Shown: positions 26,490 through 35,159, counted from the first letter of the stretch. The stretch: DNA of 64,000 nucleotides from Halomonas piscis (GCF_031886125.1 NZ_CP119391.1:2232001-2296000); one strand, 5' to 3'. Translations and numbers: made by a program. The notes: generated from the sequence alone by a model not told the origin.

Positions 26490-27601
26490 GCAGGGTTCCT
26501 CGAGGGTCTCAGCAGGATCCACAGCAGCCAGGGGCCGCCGACGATGGCGGTAACGATGCCGACCGGCAGCTCGATGGGTGCCAGCAGCAGCCGGCCGACC
26601 AGGTCGGCCAGCACCATCACCAGGGCGCCGGCCAGTGCCGAGGCTATCAGGGGGACACTCCGGGATGAAGACAGCGAGCGCGCGATCTCCGGGCCGATCA
26701 GACCCACCATGCCCACCGGCCCGGCAACTGCCACTGCCAGGGCGGATAGCACCACCGCAAGGCTCAGCACCTGAAGACGGCGACGTCTCAAGGGCACGCC
26801 GAAACCCTGGGCGATGGCATTGGAGAAGCGCATATTGCCCAACGAGCGAGCCAACGCCAGCGCCAGGGGCAGCCCCATGGCGCAGCCACCGGCCAACGCC
26901 AGAACCGCGCCACCGGTGCGTGCATTCAGCGTGCCGACGGTCCAGGGATAAGCCGCATTGGCGCTGTCGATATCGATCTGGGCCAGCAACAGCTGTGTCA
27001 CGGCACCGAACATCGCGCCGATCCCGATGCCGGCCACGATAAAGCGATAGCCACGGGTATCCCCACCGCTGGCCAGGCCGAAGGTGATGGCTGCCGCGGT
27101 GGCACCGCCGACCAGAGCCATGGCGGGCGGCGCCAGGGAGGTGCCGAGCCCCACCACCGAGGCCACCGCGAAGGCCGTGGCACCGTTATCGATACCGATG
27201 ATGCCCGGCGTGGCCAGCCGATTGCGGGCCAGGGTCTGCATCAAGCAGCCGGCCAGCGCGAAGGCGGCGCCGGTCAACCATGCCGCGACCAGTCGCGGCA
27301 GACGTAGCTCCTGCACCAGGAAGGTAGCGACCGGATCCCCTTGGCCGACGAGTGCCCGCCAGACGACCGGCGGTGCCAGCCGTTCGGTACCCAGCGCCAG
27401 ATAGGCCAGCGATGCCACCAGCAGGGCCAGCAAAAGCAACGCGCCGACCCACAGGGCACGACGTTCGATCAGCAGGCTGATATCTCCCGCCGCCAGTCGC
27501 CAGTGTCCAAGTGGCGGGGGTATATCCTCTGCGAGGGCGGCTCTTGATTCGGCCGGGGTCGTTTCCCGGGGGGCAAACCGTTCGAGGCTCTCCATGTTCA
27601 T
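26486..27601 (-). CDS. FecCD-family iron-siderophore permease (second)
   Basis: A 371-residue FecCD-type permease with about nine to ten membrane segments. Landmarks are LRLPRLVAAWLTGAAFALAGCLMQTLARNRLATPGIIGID and VAVAGPVGMVGLIGPEIARSL. It has a longer hydrophilic N-terminus (~45 residues) than usual. AAGGAGG precedes the start. It pairs with the permease upstream to form a heterodimeric channel. Its end overlaps the ATPase start. Confidence 0.92.
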   Translation of the reverse strand: MNMESLERFAPRETTPAESRAALAEDIPPPLGHWRLAAGDISLLIERRALWVGALLLLALLVASLAYLALGTERLAPPVVWRALVGQGDPVATFLVQELRLPRLVAAWLTGAAFALAGCLMQTLARNRLATPGIIGIDNGATAFAVASVVGLGTSLAPPAMALVGGATAAAITFGLASGGDTRGYRFIVAGIGIGAMFGAVTQLLLAQIDIDSANAAYPWTVGTLNARTGGAVLALAGGCAMGLPLALALARSLGNMRFSNAIAQGFGVPLRRRRLQVLSLAVVLSALAVAVAGPVGMVGLIGPEIARSLSSSRSVPLIASALAGALVMVLADLVGRLLLAPIELPVGIVTAIVGGPWLLWILLRPSRNPA

Positions 27602-27614
27602 TCTCTGCGCCTCC

Positions 27615-28640
27615 TTACAGCGTCGGCAGGCGTCGCGCGCGCACGACAGCCACCAGCACCGGGGCGCCGATCAAGGCCGTCAGCACTCCGATAGGCAACT
27701 CCGACGGCGCCACGACCAGGCGCGAGATAATATCCGCCGCCAGCACCATCAGCGGCCCCAACAGTAGACAGATCCAAAGGGCGCGGCGAATATCGGGGCC
27801 GACCAGAGCGCGAGCGGCGAAAGGCACCACCAGACCGACGAAGGCGATGGGGCCGGCCACCGCCGTGGCCGCTCCCACCATCAGCGCCACCGCCAGAACC
27901 ACCAGCAGGCGAACGCGGCCCGGATGATGGCCCAGGCCCGAGGCGACCCGCTCGCCCAGTGCCAGAGCCGCCAGGGGCCTGGCGATGACAACGATGATCC
28001 CCAGCGCCAGGCCCAGACTAGGCAATATCGCCAGAAGATCTTCGAGACGACGCCCCGCCAGGCTGCCCACGACCCAGAAGCGGATCTCGTCGGCGGTGCG
28101 CTGATCAAACAGCAGCAACAGCGAGGTGAGCGAGGCAAGCAGCGCCGAAAAGGCGGCACCGGCCAGCACCAGACGTACCGGGTCCCCACCCATGCCACGC
28201 AGACGCACCACGCTGAGCACGGCCAGGCAGCCCAACAACGCTCCCACCTGCCCCACCGCGATGCGCAGCGTCGCCGCACTAGCACCCAGCCACAGCGCCA
28301 CGCCCACGGCGAACGCCGCACCGGCACTGACGCCCAGCAGCCCGGGTTCGGCCAGCGGGTTGCGCGACACTGCCTGCAGCAGCGCCCCGGCCAGTCCCAG
28401 CGAGATACCGACGAAGATGCCAATCAGGGTGCGGGGGGCACGCAGCGAGCCCACCACGAAGGTGGCCTCGTCATCGCCGTGCCCTGCCAGCACGGCCAGG
28501 GCCCGGCCCGGGGTTACCTCTCCGGCGCCCAGCATCAAGCTGACGATGACCATTGCTGCCAGTAGCACCAGCAGAAGCATCATGACGCGCCAAAGCCCCG
28601 CCGGGCGGCGGGGCTGAAGACAAAAACCATTCGCCGCCAT
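27615..28640 (-). CDS. FecCD-family iron-siderophore permease (first)
   Basis: A 341-residue FecCD permease: LRAPRTLIGIFVGISLGLAGALLQAVSRNPLAEPGLLGVSAGA and AVAGPIAFVGLVVPFAARALVGPDIR are the family hallmarks. The ATG at 28640 overlaps the stop of the binding-protein gene (ATGA). A longer frame is only the shadow of that gene. It forms the channel with the other permease. Confidence 0.92.
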   Translation of the reverse strand: MAANGFCLQPRRPAGLWRVMMLLLVLLAAMVIVSLMLGAGEVTPGRALAVLAGHGDDEATFVVGSLRAPRTLIGIFVGISLGLAGALLQAVSRNPLAEPGLLGVSAGAAFAVGVALWLGASAATLRIAVGQVGALLGCLAVLSVVRLRGMGGDPVRLVLAGAAFSALLASLTSLLLLFDQRTADEIRFWVVGSLAGRRLEDLLAILPSLGLALGIIVVIARPLAALALGERVASGLGHHPGRVRLLVVLAVALMVGAATAVAGPIAFVGLVVPFAARALVGPDIRRALWICLLLGPLMVLAADIISRLVVAPSELPIGVLTALIGAPVLVAVVRARRLPTL

Positions 28641-29569
28641 CAGGGCAGCAGCGCGGCTTCGATGTCGTCGAGGATCGCCTGGGCGGCCAGCGGGCCACTG
28701 GCGCTGGTCCACAGCTGGCCATCCACCGGAACCACCCGATCACTCTTCACGACCGGCAGGCGAGCGAAAGCGGGCGACTTCCTTGCCGCTTTCAGGGCCT
28801 GATCGCCCTCTTCATTAAGCGTGGCCAGAAACAGCCAGTCGCCCTCCAGCCGCGAGAGGTTCTCGAGGCTCAGCGGATCGCTATGCACACCGCCTTGATT
28901 GACCAGCCCGGCATCGGTCACCTCGAGTCCGGCCGCCGCCAGCATAGCGCTGGAAAACAGCGCATCGGACATCACCAGCGGGCCCTGGGGCATCCAGCGC
29001 ACCAGGTTGGCGCTGCCGCCCACGCCGGCTTCTTCGACTGCCTCGGCCACTGCCGCGGCGCGCTCTTCTACCCGGGTGATGGCCTTTTCCAACGCCTCCT
29101 CGCGGCCCAGGGCCTCACCGAAGAGGCGCGCTTCATGCAGCCAATTATCGGGGGCCAGCTTACGGGCCTCCGGTACCACGGTGGGCGCGATCTTAGACAG
29201 CAACCTGTACTGCTCGTCGGACAGCTGCGGGGAGGCCAGGATCAAGTCCGGCCGCTCGGCCAGCACAGCTTCCAGGTTGACCTCGCGCACCACCCCGACA
29301 ATGGCCGGGCGGGTCTCTTCTTCGAGGTAGGCCTCGATATAGCGGGCGACGCCATCACCACCGCGGGTAGTGACGGCGCCCACGGGCGTTACCTCCACCG
29401 CCAGGGCAGCATCCAGGGCGCCCTCATGGAGGGTTACCACCCGCTCGGGGGCATCGGGAACTTCGACTTCACCATGGGCGGTGGCAACGCTGGCGGCCTG
29501 AGCCGTGGAAAAGGTCAAAAGCGTGGTCAGGCCGGCCATGGCGGCGGCGTGGCGTGTGACATGCAACAT
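28640..29569 (-). CDS. Iron-siderophore ABC transporter substrate-binding protein
   Basis: A 309-residue periplasmic protein with a signal peptide (MLHVTRHAAAMAGLTTLLTF, then STAQA). The core is a TroA/FepB-like fold: VEVPDAPERVVTLHEGALDAALAV, then NLEAVLAERPDLILASPQL. AAGGAG lies 9 nt before the ATG at 29569; a frame running further to 29770 would include the regulatory region and has no signal peptide. It binds a ferric siderophore in the periplasm and passes it to the permeases. The chelate type is not readable. Confidence 0.92.
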   Translation of the reverse strand: MLHVTRHAAAMAGLTTLLTFSTAQAASVATAHGEVEVPDAPERVVTLHEGALDAALAVEVTPVGAVTTRGGDGVARYIEAYLEEETRPAIVGVVREVNLEAVLAERPDLILASPQLSDEQYRLLSKIAPTVVPEARKLAPDNWLHEARLFGEALGREEALEKAITRVEERAAAVAEAVEEAGVGGSANLVRWMPQGPLVMSDALFSSAMLAAAGLEVTDAGLVNQGGVHSDPLSLENLSRLEGDWLFLATLNEEGDQALKAARKSPAFARLPVVKSDRVVPVDGQLWTSASGPLAAQAILDDIEAALLP

Positions 29570-29595
29570 GGGCAGGATCTCCTTGGTCTCCGATA

Positions 29596-29610
29596 TGATA
29601 ACAATTATCA
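29596..29610. promoter_or_regulatory. Fur box upstream of the siderophore ABC operon
   Basis: TGATAACAATTATCA matches the palindromic 7-1-7 Fur consensus (TGATAAT-N-ATTATCA) at 13 of 14 defined positions. It lies 27 bp before the binding-protein start in the minus direction, so the operon is expected to be repressed by iron-loaded Fur. Confidence 0.85.
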
Positions 29611-29777
29611 GAGGCTTTTGCATGTGGCGAAGAACGCAACGCTGCGTTCGAGATATCGCAAAGAGAAGGCTTCTCAGGCAGGCGCAAACCGGGGCAGCGT
29701 TCCTTTTTCTGCAACACAATGTTTTGTGAAAGCAAGTGTTATTTGATGATGATTCCCATATAAAATGCAAAAATTAT

Positions 29778-29792
29778 TCGAAATCAATCTCA
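29778..29792. promoter_or_regulatory. Weaker Fur-like site before the TonB receptor
   Basis: TCGAAATCAATCTCA read on the minus strand gives TGAGATTGATTTCGA, a partial match (9 of 14) to the Fur 7-1-7 consensus, 13 bp before the receptor ATG. A TATAAA that could serve as a -10 element lies just upstream at 29759-29764. Confidence 0.4.
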
Positions 29793-29805
29793 TTCAAGGC
29801 ATGCC

Positions 29806-31935
29806 ATGAACCGCTTCAACCCTCATCTCCTGACCAGTGCCGTCGCGCTGGTCACCGCTTCCACTGCCCTGGCCCAGGAGACCCGGCAGCTGGATAACAT
29901 CGTGGTCACCGCCGCCGGCTTCGAGCAGGCCATGGCCGAGGCTCCGGCCAGCATCTCGGTAATCAGCCGCCAGGAGCTGGAGGAGAAGCGGGTCAGCAGC
30001 GTCGCCGATGCCCTGCGTGATGTGGAGGGCGTCGATGTGGGCGGCCAAGTAGGCAAGACCGGCGGTCGCAATATCAGCATCCGTGGAATGCCCAGCGACT
30101 ATACCCTGATCCTGATCGACGGCCGACGCCAGAACACCGCCGGCAGTGTTACTCCCAATGGCTTCGGCGAGACCTCCACCAGTTTCATGCCGCCTGTCTC
30201 CAGCATCGAACGCATCGAGGTGATCCGCGGACCGATGTCGACCCTCTACGGCTCCGATGCCATGGGTGGGGTGATCAACATCATCACCCGCAAGGTTGGT
30301 CAGGAATGGAGCGGCTCGGTGCAGGCCGAAAGCACCTTTAATCAGCATGACGACTTCGGCGACAGCCGCGAGACCAGCCTCTATGCCAGCGGCCCGCTGA
30401 TCGAAGACACCCTGGGACTCCAGGTGCGTGGTCGGTTTTATGAGCGCGACGCCTCAAGCCTGACCTATACCGAAACAGACGGTACCGAGGTGCCAGTCAG
30501 CCAGCGCGGCCCCAGTCCCGTCGAGGGGGATATTTACAGCCTGGGCGCCAGGCTCACCCTGACGCCCCACCAGGACCATGAACTCTGGCTCGACGGCGAG
30601 ACTAGCCGCCAGGAGTACACCAACGATGACTGTCAGCTGGGCACCCTGGACGGTCGCACCCGCAGCTGCGAACCCGACCCGGGCGTGGCCAACGGCTACA
30701 GCGACGAGCTGCGCTTCGAGCGCGACCAGATCGCCGTCGGGCATACCGGTCGCTTCACCGCCGGCACCTGGGAGTCCAGCCTGATGCACAACACCACCGA
30801 GACCAAGGGTCGCACCATCCCGGGCACCATGGGGCAGCCTTATACAGGTTTCCCCGATATTGTGGGCGGCGATGCACGTGAGCTCGAAACGACTAACACC
30901 GTCCTGGACAGTAAGTTCATCATGCCGCTTGGCGACCATATGACAACGCTCGGCGGTCAATGGATGGATTCCGAGCTGACCGATGGTCTTGCTACCGAAG
31001 CCTTCGAGCAGACCACCTGGGCACTGTTCGCCGAAGACGAGTGGTGGTTGGCCGAGGACTGGGCCCTGACCCTGGGTGGCCGTTACGACCACCATGACGC
31101 CTTCGGCAGTCAGTTCAGTCCCCGCGGCTATCTCGTATGGAGTGCCAGTGATGACTGGACCCTCAAAGGGGGAGTCAGCCGTGGCTACAGGACACCCTCA
31201 CTCAACGACTTGCACAATGGCATCAATGGTGTCACCGGCCAAGGTACCATCCTGACCATCGGCAACCCTGACCTGCAGCCGGAAAAGAGCACCAGCAGCG
31301 AACTCGCCGCCCAGTACGATAACGGCAAGGGGTTCATGGCCAGCGCCACCCTCTTCCACAACCGCTTCGACGACAAGATCTCCTCCGGCCCGGATATCGT
31401 GGTCAGCGGTGATCCGATGATCCCTGATGGCACCTACTCTCAAGACATCAATATCGACGAGGCCGAGACCCAGGGCATCGAGCTATCCACACGCATCCAG
31501 CTCTCGGAAAGCGTCAACCTGAGTGCCAACTACACCTATACCGAGAGCGAGCAGAAGAGTGGTGAGCAGCAGGGTGAGCCTCTAACCGATACCCCGGAGC
31601 ACGCCGTCAACGGCACCCTGCGCTGGCAGGCCACCGACCGCCTCGGCACCTGGCTCTCCGGCGAATATCGCAGCGAGCGCTACCGCAACCGCGAGCGAGT
31701 GCGCGGGGCGGCCTCCTACGACAACCTGGGCGACTTCGAGTCCTATGCGTTGTTTCATCTGGGCGGCAGCTATCGAGTATCCAATGCCTTCACAGTGAGC
31801 GCCACGATCCGGAACCTGTTCGACAAGGACTTCGTCGACTACCGCGCCTACGATGGCGGTGCCAGCTACGGCAATATTTATGCCAATAGCGCGGAAGGCC
31901 GCCGCCTCTGGCTCTCCGCTCGCTACGAGTTCTGA
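29806..31935 (+). CDS. TonB-dependent siderophore receptor (FepA/CirA-like)
   Basis: A 709-residue outer-membrane receptor. The signal peptide ends STALAQE; a TonB-box-like ETRQLDNIVVTAAG follows, then the plug domain (SISVISRQELEEKRVSSVADALRDVEGVDVGG and IRGPMSTLYGSDAMGGVINIITRK) and the 22-strand barrel, ending in an aromatic-terminated strand (RRLWLSARYEF). The plug resembles catecholate receptors such as FepA, CirA and IrgA. It diverges from the siderophore ABC operon across a 236-bp region with a strong Fur box, so the two form one iron-uptake unit. The siderophore is unknown and no biosynthetic genes are present. Confidence 0.93.
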   Translation: MNRFNPHLLTSAVALVTASTALAQETRQLDNIVVTAAGFEQAMAEAPASISVISRQELEEKRVSSVADALRDVEGVDVGGQVGKTGGRNISIRGMPSDYTLILIDGRRQNTAGSVTPNGFGETSTSFMPPVSSIERIEVIRGPMSTLYGSDAMGGVINIITRKVGQEWSGSVQAESTFNQHDDFGDSRETSLYASGPLIEDTLGLQVRGRFYERDASSLTYTETDGTEVPVSQRGPSPVEGDIYSLGARLTLTPHQDHELWLDGETSRQEYTNDDCQLGTLDGRTRSCEPDPGVANGYSDELRFERDQIAVGHTGRFTAGTWESSLMHNTTETKGRTIPGTMGQPYTGFPDIVGGDARELETTNTVLDSKFIMPLGDHMTTLGGQWMDSELTDGLATEAFEQTTWALFAEDEWWLAEDWALTLGGRYDHHDAFGSQFSPRGYLVWSASDDWTLKGGVSRGYRTPSLNDLHNGINGVTGQGTILTIGNPDLQPEKSTSSELAAQYDNGKGFMASATLFHNRFDDKISSGPDIVVSGDPMIPDGTYSQDINIDEAETQGIELSTRIQLSESVNLSANYTYTESEQKSGEQQGEPLTDTPEHAVNGTLRWQATDRLGTWLSGEYRSERYRNRERVRGAASYDNLGDFESYALFHLGGSYRVSNAFTVSATIRNLFDKDFVDYRAYDGGASYGNIYANSAEGRRLWLSARYEF

Positions 31936-31990
31936 CGTCGACTCATCTTCTGTTTCGAGCCCCATCTCTCTGTATCCGATGCTTCGCTTC

Positions 31991-32014
31991 GCCCCGACCA
32001 CCCCGGGGCTTTTT
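31991..32014 (+). terminator. Terminator after the TonB receptor
   Basis: GCCCCG and CGGGGC form a stem with a 7-nt loop, followed by TTTTT. It lies 55 bp after the receptor stop. Confidence 0.8.
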
Positions 32015-32138
32015 ATTACCCTTCATGCTGCTCTCTATTCACTATAAGGAGGTAACGACACAAAACTAAACCTTAATCGTTTTTATTAATATTCATGACA
32101 TGACATACTGTCCATCTTTCGGCGCACCCCTCACGATC

Positions 32139-33047
32139 ATGCACGACTTCGATGAACTGGCCGCCTTCGATGCGGTGATGACCTCGGGCAGCCTGACCCG
32201 CAGCGCCCGTGAAATGGGCCTGGCCAAGTCGACACTCAGCCGTCGCATCACCCAGCTAGAATCGCGGCTTGGGCAGACGCTGCTGCGGCGCCAGGCCAAC
32301 CGGCTAACACCTACCGAGGCGGGGCAGGTATTTCACGACTACTGCCGCGAGATGCTGAGCCTGGCCAGCCGCAGCCGCGAGGCGCTGGCCGATCTTTCCG
32401 AAGTAATGCGCGGGCACCTTACCCTGGGAGTGCACTGCAGCCTAACGCGCAGCTGGGCGGCCAAGGTGGTCGAGGCCTTCCTGGCATGCCACCCCGAAAT
32501 GGAGTTGACCCTGCAGGCACGCGAACGTCCGGAATATTCCTCGGGAAAACAGTGCGTGCAGGTATGGCTGGGCGAACTGCCCACCGAGACCGGCCTCAAG
32601 ACAGAGCCCCTGGGGCGGCTCACCCAGCGGCTCTACGCCAGCCCCGGCTATCTGGCACGCCACGAGGCACCAACATGTCCCGACACGCTGGCACACCACC
32701 CTTGGATCGACCTGCTCGGCACCACCCATGACGGGTTGACCTTACACCACGCCGAGCGGGGCGAATTCTGCTTTCGCCCGCCACGCTCCCGGCTTAGCGT
32801 CAACCTGCCGGAGCTGCAGTTGGATGCCATCGCTCAGGGCCAGGGCCTCGGGGTGCTGCCGGAATGGCTCGTCGCGGCACGAGAGGTGTATCACCCCGGT
32901 GAACTCATGCCCTGTCTGCCCGAGTGGCGACCAACGCCGCTGGCAGCCACGCTGCTCTACCCCTATGGCCAGCGCCCCCAGCGCATGGACGCCCTGCTCG
33001 ATGCACTGCGCCAGGCAGTGCCGGCGTCATGGTATAATGCCTCCTAA
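32139..33047 (+). CDS. LysR-family transcriptional regulator ending at an IS insertion
   Basis: A 302-residue LysR protein. The helix-turn-helix region is clear (FDELAAFDAVMTSGSLTRSAREMGLAKSTLSRRITQLESRLGQTLL), followed by an effector-binding domain. The ATG at 32139 sits at the usual distance from the HTH; an ATG at 32100 would add 13 residues. Its TAA stop (33045-33047) is made of the TA target duplication plus the first base of the IS5-family element. Without the insertion the same position would read TAG, so the protein is unchanged. Targets are unknown; it may control the iron-uptake genes upstream. Confidence 0.9.
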   Translation: MHDFDELAAFDAVMTSGSLTRSAREMGLAKSTLSRRITQLESRLGQTLLRRQANRLTPTEAGQVFHDYCREMLSLASRSREALADLSEVMRGHLTLGVHCSLTRSWAAKVVEAFLACHPEMELTLQARERPEYSSGKQCVQVWLGELPTETGLKTEPLGRLTQRLYASPGYLARHEAPTCPDTLAHHPWIDLLGTTHDGLTLHHAERGEFCFRPPRSRLSVNLPELQLDAIAQGQGLGVLPEWLVAAREVYHPGELMPCLPEWRPTPLAATLLYPYGQRPQRMDALLDALRQAVPASWYNAS

Positions 33048-33056
33048 GAGCTTATT

Positions 33057-33461
33057 TCAAAACGCTCTCATGAGCCGTTTGAAGCAGATCATCGAGCAGC
33101 CCAGCAGGGTAAACGTCTCATGGATGTCGGCTCGGCGCTCGTAACGCGTGGCCAGACGCCTCATCTGCTCCATCCAGGCGAAGGTACGTTCCACCACCCA
33201 GCGGTGGCGTCCGAGCCTCTGGCCATCTTCGATGCTTCGGCGAGCTATTCGGGGCCGAATGTGTCGGGTGCGACAGGCTCGGCGGCAACGTCGAGCACCG
33301 TAGGCCTTGTCCGCATGCAGCTTGCGGGGACGTTGCCGTGGCCGGCCACGTCGTCCTACCACGGGATGGACGGCATCCAGCAGATCCTCCAGGAGCACGC
33401 TATCGTGCGTATTCGCCCCCGTCAGTCGTACCGCCAGCGGTGTCCCGAAACGGTCGGTCAA
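33057..33461 (-). CDS. IS5-family transposase orfB
   Basis: The 3' part of the transposase, with LTDRFGTPLAVRLTGANTHDSVLLEDLLDAV near the first catalytic region and RWVVERTFAWMEQMRRLATRYER for the Glu region of the DDE triad. It is 134 residues as an open frame but is probably made only as an orfA-orfB fusion. Its frame is +1 relative to orfA; family-type sequence (GPNPTDRGRPGTKRHLL) continues in this frame upstream of the first Met, right up to a run of six A and five G. Confidence 0.9.
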   Translation of the reverse strand: MTDRFGTPLAVRLTGANTHDSVLLEDLLDAVHPVVGRRGRPRQRPRKLHADKAYGARRCRRACRTRHIRPRIARRSIEDGQRLGRHRWVVERTFAWMEQMRRLATRYERRADIHETFTLLGCSMICFKRLMRAF

Positions 33462-33858
33462 CAGGTGGCGCTTGGTGCCCGGTCGGCCTCGGTCCGTCGG
33501 GTTCGGCCCCGTGGCAGCCCCCTTTTTTGGCCTTTATGGAAGCAATGTCCATACAGGCTCGATCCCAATCCAGACGGTCGGCACCGTGCAGGTGCTCCAA
33601 CAGCACCTGATGCAGCCTTTGCCAGACACCGGCTTCATGCCAGTCTCGGAGGCGACGCCAGCAGGTGACGCCGGAGCCGCACCCCATTTCCTGAGGCAGC
33701 ATGTCCCATGGGAACCCGGCCTTCAGAACGAAGAGGATCCCGGTCAAGGCGGCACGGTTGGAGATGGGAGGTCGGCCACCACGCGGCTTTGGCTTCTCCG
33801 GCGGCAACAGCGGCTCCACGATCTCCCAAAGCTCATCGGATACGATCTTCTTGGCCAT
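33400..33858 (-). CDS. IS5-family transposase orfA
   Basis: A 152-residue N-terminal half with the DUF4096-type start MAKKIVSDELWEIVEPLLPP, then RGGRPPISNRAALTGILFVLKAGFPWDMLPQEMGCGSGVTCWRRLRDW, and the first Asp region DIASIKAKKGG. Downstream of KAKKGG the frame diverges from the family sequence, which continues in the orfB frame. The A6G5 run at this point is a likely site for slippage or frameshifting. Confidence 0.9.
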   Translation of the reverse strand: MAKKIVSDELWEIVEPLLPPEKPKPRGGRPPISNRAALTGILFVLKAGFPWDMLPQEMGCGSGVTCWRRLRDWHEAGVWQRLHQVLLEHLHGADRLDWDRACMDIASIKAKKGGCHGAEPDGPRPTGHQAPPVDRPFRDTAGGTTDGGEYAR

Positions 33859-33973
33859 ACCAACAGGCTGGGGTTGTCACTGGCGTGAATCAAGGTTTTG
33901 AAAAGCGCTCTTAGCCCTGACGCCGAGTCGCGCCTTCCCACAAGGTGACTACAGGCACTACAGGCGTAGGTGC

Positions 33974-34030
33974 GAAGAGCGCCCTTCCTTTCAGCTTCCA
34001 GCCGCGAAGCGGCGCTCTTCCAGCTTCAAA
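33974..34030. repeat. Nested inverted repeat between the IS and the EamA gene
   Basis: GAAGAGCGCC (33974-33983) pairs perfectly with GGCGCTCTTC (34021-34030). Inside it lies a small hairpin GCCGC-GAA-GCGGC (34011-34023). It could act as a 3' structure for the EamA gene, which ends nearby at 34048 on the minus strand. Confidence 0.6.
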
Positions 34031-34047
34031 CTCCCGAGGCCGCCGCC

Positions 34048-35031
34048 TCAGTGGCGCTCACCCACCGGCGGCGCGAGATCTCCGCGCTCGAGGCTCTCTT
34101 CCGCGGCCTCGTCTCGCAGGCGCCGGGTGTCCGGAGCCCCCTCGGCCGCCTTGCGGCGCTGGCGCAGGAGGTCGCGCAGCGAACTGACCAGCATGGCGAC
34201 GACGATCATCCCGCCGCCCACAAAGGCCAGGGGCGCCGGCACCTCGCCGACCCACCACCACACCAGCAGGGTGCCGACCAGGGTCTCGAGCAGCATGACC
34301 AGGCTGACCTCGGCGCCGGGCAGATAGCGCGCCCCGGTCTGGATCAGGAAATAGGCCAGCGGCAGCAGCAGCCCCATCAGCGAAAGACGCTGCATATTGT
34401 CGGCATCCGGCAGCTGGGCACCGCCCATCAACGCCGCGGGCAGCAGCATCGCCAGGCACCCCAGGGGCAGCACCACGGTGGTGTCCAGGCCGCGTTTTCC
34501 GGCGCCGGGGCGGGAGCTGGCCACGCTGGTATTGATCGCGATGGAAACAGGTACAAGCATCGCCACCGCCAGGCCCAGCAGACTCCCCTGCCCCACCTCA
34601 CCGGCGGCCATCAGGCTGGCGCCGGTAATGCAGATCACGATCACCACCCAGGTCTGGCGGCGCAACCGCTGCCGAAAGAACACCAGGCCGATCAGCCCGG
34701 CCACCAGGGGCGCCAGGTTGAGCATGACCAGCACATTGCCCGCCGAGGTCAGGCGGGTCGCTATCACGAAGGCCCAGGCGCTGGCGGCAAAGGCGAGCGG
34801 GCACCACAACGCCGCGGGGCCGCAGGCCAGTATTGCCTGCCCCAGACGCGCGCGATAGCGCGCCGCGGCGATCAGCAGCAGCACCAGGCCCAATAACAGC
34901 CCGCGCCAGAACATGAAGGTGGCCGCGTCTACCGAGGTGTCCTTGACCAGCAGCGCATCCGGCGAGAGCAACAACACACCGCTCATGGTGATCAGATAGC
35001 CGCGCAGACGAAACGGCAAACGCTTCCACAT
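34048..35031 (-). CDS. EamA-family (DMT superfamily) transporter
   Basis: A 327-residue inner-membrane protein with about ten hydrophobic segments forming two EamA halves (e.g. LRGYLITMSGVLLLSPDALLVK and FMFWRGLLLGLVLLLIAAARYRA in the first). The C-terminal tail is charged (RRKAAEGAPDTRRLRDEAAEE). DMT exporters move amino acids, nucleobases or other metabolites outward; the substrate cannot be told. The ATG at 35031 has GGGAGA at good spacing. Confidence 0.88.
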   Translation of the reverse strand: MWKRLPFRLRGYLITMSGVLLLSPDALLVKDTSVDAATFMFWRGLLLGLVLLLIAAARYRARLGQAILACGPAALWCPLAFAASAWAFVIATRLTSAGNVLVMLNLAPLVAGLIGLVFFRQRLRRQTWVVIVICITGASLMAAGEVGQGSLLGLAVAMLVPVSIAINTSVASSRPGAGKRGLDTTVVLPLGCLAMLLPAALMGGAQLPDADNMQRLSLMGLLLPLAYFLIQTGARYLPGAEVSLVMLLETLVGTLLVWWWVGEVPAPLAFVGGGMIVVAMLVSSLRDLLRQRRKAAEGAPDTRRLRDEAAEESLERGDLAPPVGERH

Positions 35032-35159
35032 GAGGCAATCTCCCGGATTTGGTGCCATCGAGGGTGTTAACTGCAGGGTGCCGGATGATCGACTGGCCTG
35101 GCGCCACGGCCTGAAAGCGCTTCTCGTCGTGGCGCGTCAGCGCTGAGGGCGAAGCGGCG

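Larger units (their letters stand above)
33047..33911 (-). mobile_element. Complete IS5-family (IS427-like) insertion sequence (865 bp)
   Basis: Imperfect terminal inverted repeats AGAGCTTATTTCAAAACG (left) and AGAGCGCTTTTCAAAACC (complement of the right end). TA occurs at both flanks (33045-33046 and 33912-33913), as expected for a 2-bp TA duplication in this group. It carries overlapping orfA and orfB. A truncated copy of the same element occurs at 19753-19932 in inverted orientation. Confidence 0.92.

Noticed and set aside
32046..32053. A perfect AAGGAGGT ribosome-site-like sequence before the second LysR gene
   Set aside because: No start codon lies at a usable distance (the next ATG is over 40 bp away), so it does not define a start.
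19753..33911. True composite transposon flanked by two IS5 copies
   Set aside because: The right copy has its own TA at both ends and restores a LysR stop codon when removed, so it appears to have inserted independently; the left copy is only a fragment.
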